This document shows, piece after piece, positions 62,927-64,000 of a DNA stretch of 64,000 nucleotides (the stretch's first letter is position 1; every line of letters starts with the position of its first letter). The position numbers and the translations under genes were made by a program. The DNA comes from Varroa destructor (taxonomy: Eukaryota; Arthropoda; Arachnida; Mesostigmata; Varroidae): the NCBI RefSeq assembly GCF_002443255.2, contig NW_019211454.1, positions 8,454,248 to 8,518,247 of the forward strand, read 5' to 3'. The notes beneath the pieces were generated by a model that was not told where the DNA came from, ran no database searches, and saw only the letters and a list, made by a program, of their open reading frames with translations.

Positions 62927-62968
62927 ATGGACGCTGCGCGAACATCTGTTTTTACCAGTTCAGTTCAG
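62927..62968 (+). CDS. Candidate first coding exon of a gene running out of the window
   Basis: The stretch 62690-62970 is clearly more GC-rich than its surroundings, as expected for a promoter and leader exon. ATG at 62927 (GAGAGGCATGG context) opens 14 codons, MDAARTSVFTSSVQ, followed by GTGAGG, an acceptable donor. The rest of the gene would lie beyond 64000. It may instead be a wholly non-coding leader exon. Confidence 0.4.
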
Positions 62969-64000
62969 GTGAGGTTCATGCAAACGACGGACCTGCTGAC
63001 GACGGCAACGACTGCCAAAACGAGGGTCGCTTACAGGAACTACTGCAAACGCAATTTGTTTTTTTTTTTTTGGTCTGAGACGTTATTCGGATCATTTTAA
63101 GGCAGCATTGTTAAACGCTCGATTGCAGGACACGGTCCAATAATAAAATGTTAGCTGATTGATTGCTTAAGGGTTCAGGATCGATTTTAATAGCCTTCAA
63201 TGATTGCGCACACTGATAACCAAACCGTACCATTGGTTCTTAACGTATGACTCGTAATTAATGGTGATAATGTGACCGTTGAATGCTGGATTATCATACA
63301 TGAGACCGTTCATGCTTGTTAAGTTATGCGGTGAGGCATTCCACTTTTTAAAACCCAAAAACTAAGACTGAGTCATTGGTGTCATCCGTTCTATTAGTGA
63401 GAGAAACACATTTTTATAGTTCAACCGGTGACAAGCTGTTGACAGTGCTCTCTATTGGATACGGTGCCTCACATTAATACCTATTGGACCATAATCTTTT
63501 TTAGAGAAATACTATGTGCCTACTGTGAACTTTATCTATAGTTGCTCGTCGCTGGATTACTTAACATGAACAGGTAATAAAATCAATTTATGTATTTTAG
63601 TCATAATTCATCAGCCATCGGTGGCTCTTCAACATATCACTCGAAACGGTGTGCAGCGGTATAAGGTCAAAAGTTGTGCCTAACTACCAACCTGTTCCCA
63701 ATGTCTCAATGAACAGGACTGAATGAATTATTCGTTTGTATTACGGTGTACGGATGCTTACTAGAGTTCGACAGTGTTATCTAGTGCTGCTTGTCATCGA
63801 GATGACTTACAAAATTATCGGGCTTGCAAGATTGTTTAGGTTTGAATCCGGGTATGGACAAGTAGCTTTTTTTTTTCTTCGACAAAGAATTAGCTCTCTG
63901 ACGCAGTCACAAGCAGACATAAAACTCGAAACATTTACTTGAATCCAATGTTAATTTTATGGCTTATTTTTTCTCCAATTATAGCGGCATCTTAAAAACT
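62969..64000. other. Presumed first intron or intergenic DNA
   Basis: AT-rich sequence with a poly-T run near 63060, and a tRNA-like repeat fragment at 63836-63872 (GGTTTGAATCCGGGTATGGACA then a long T run). No exon is evident. Confidence 0.35.
63836..63872 (+). repeat. tRNA-like dispersed repeat, copy F
   Basis: GGTTTGAATCCGGGTATGGACA followed by T10 resembles the 3' half of copy A (GGTTTGAAACCGGGCGTAGACA). The T run resembles a pol III terminator. Confidence 0.4.

Noticed and set aside
1..64000. CRISPR arrays, rRNA genes, prophage or bacterial operons
   Set aside because: No regularly spaced repeats, no rRNA-like conserved blocks and no tandem intronless genes were seen. The window is eukaryotic in style.

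Overview
The window looks like nuclear DNA of an animal, most likely an arthropod. Genes are split by short introns with GT..AG borders, spacing is wide and AT-rich, and there are (AT)n microsatellites, dispersed repeats with a tRNA-like box B, and one TATA plus TCAGT-initiator promoter. There are no bacterial-style operons, and I found no rRNA gene, no intact tRNA and no CRISPR array. A chelicerate or mite is possible, but that is a guess from gene style; nothing here fixes the species. A run of 25 N at 40470-40494 shows this is a scaffold.

The best-supported gene lies on the minus strand between about 11.1 and 3.0 kb. It encodes a class B scavenger receptor of the CD36/SCARB family. I could follow eight exons (seven of them firm) with compatible splice phases, from the N-terminal membrane anchor through the extracellular domain to the second membrane anchor (11094 down to 6235). 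Two further long exons (6012-5182 and 3601-3018) join in frame. They would give the receptor a cytoplasmic tail of about 540 residues, very unlike the short tails usual in this family.

On the plus strand are three smaller secreted or surface-type genes. At 24132-24866 is a Gly/Tyr/Ser-rich secreted protein with a TATA/Inr promoter about 0.4 kb upstream. At 31312-32274 is a Pro/Tyr/Ser-rich secreted protein. At 49336-51806 is a two-exon gene for an 86-residue, Thr-rich protein with a signal peptide and a hydrophobic C-terminus typical of GPI anchoring. A short first coding exon with a GC-rich leader (62927-62968) may begin a gene that runs out of the window.

Several single-exon candidates are given at low confidence because each has an open frame and canonical splice sites but no recognised family: 25339-25437 (-), 34072-34256, 39695-39929, 43013-43302, 53147-53264 and 56778-56936. 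The long tracts 11.1-23.6, 24.9-31.2, 32.3-49.3 and 51.8-62.7 kb otherwise hold AT-rich non-coding DNA, microsatellites, tRNA-like repeat fragments and a few strong inverted repeats.
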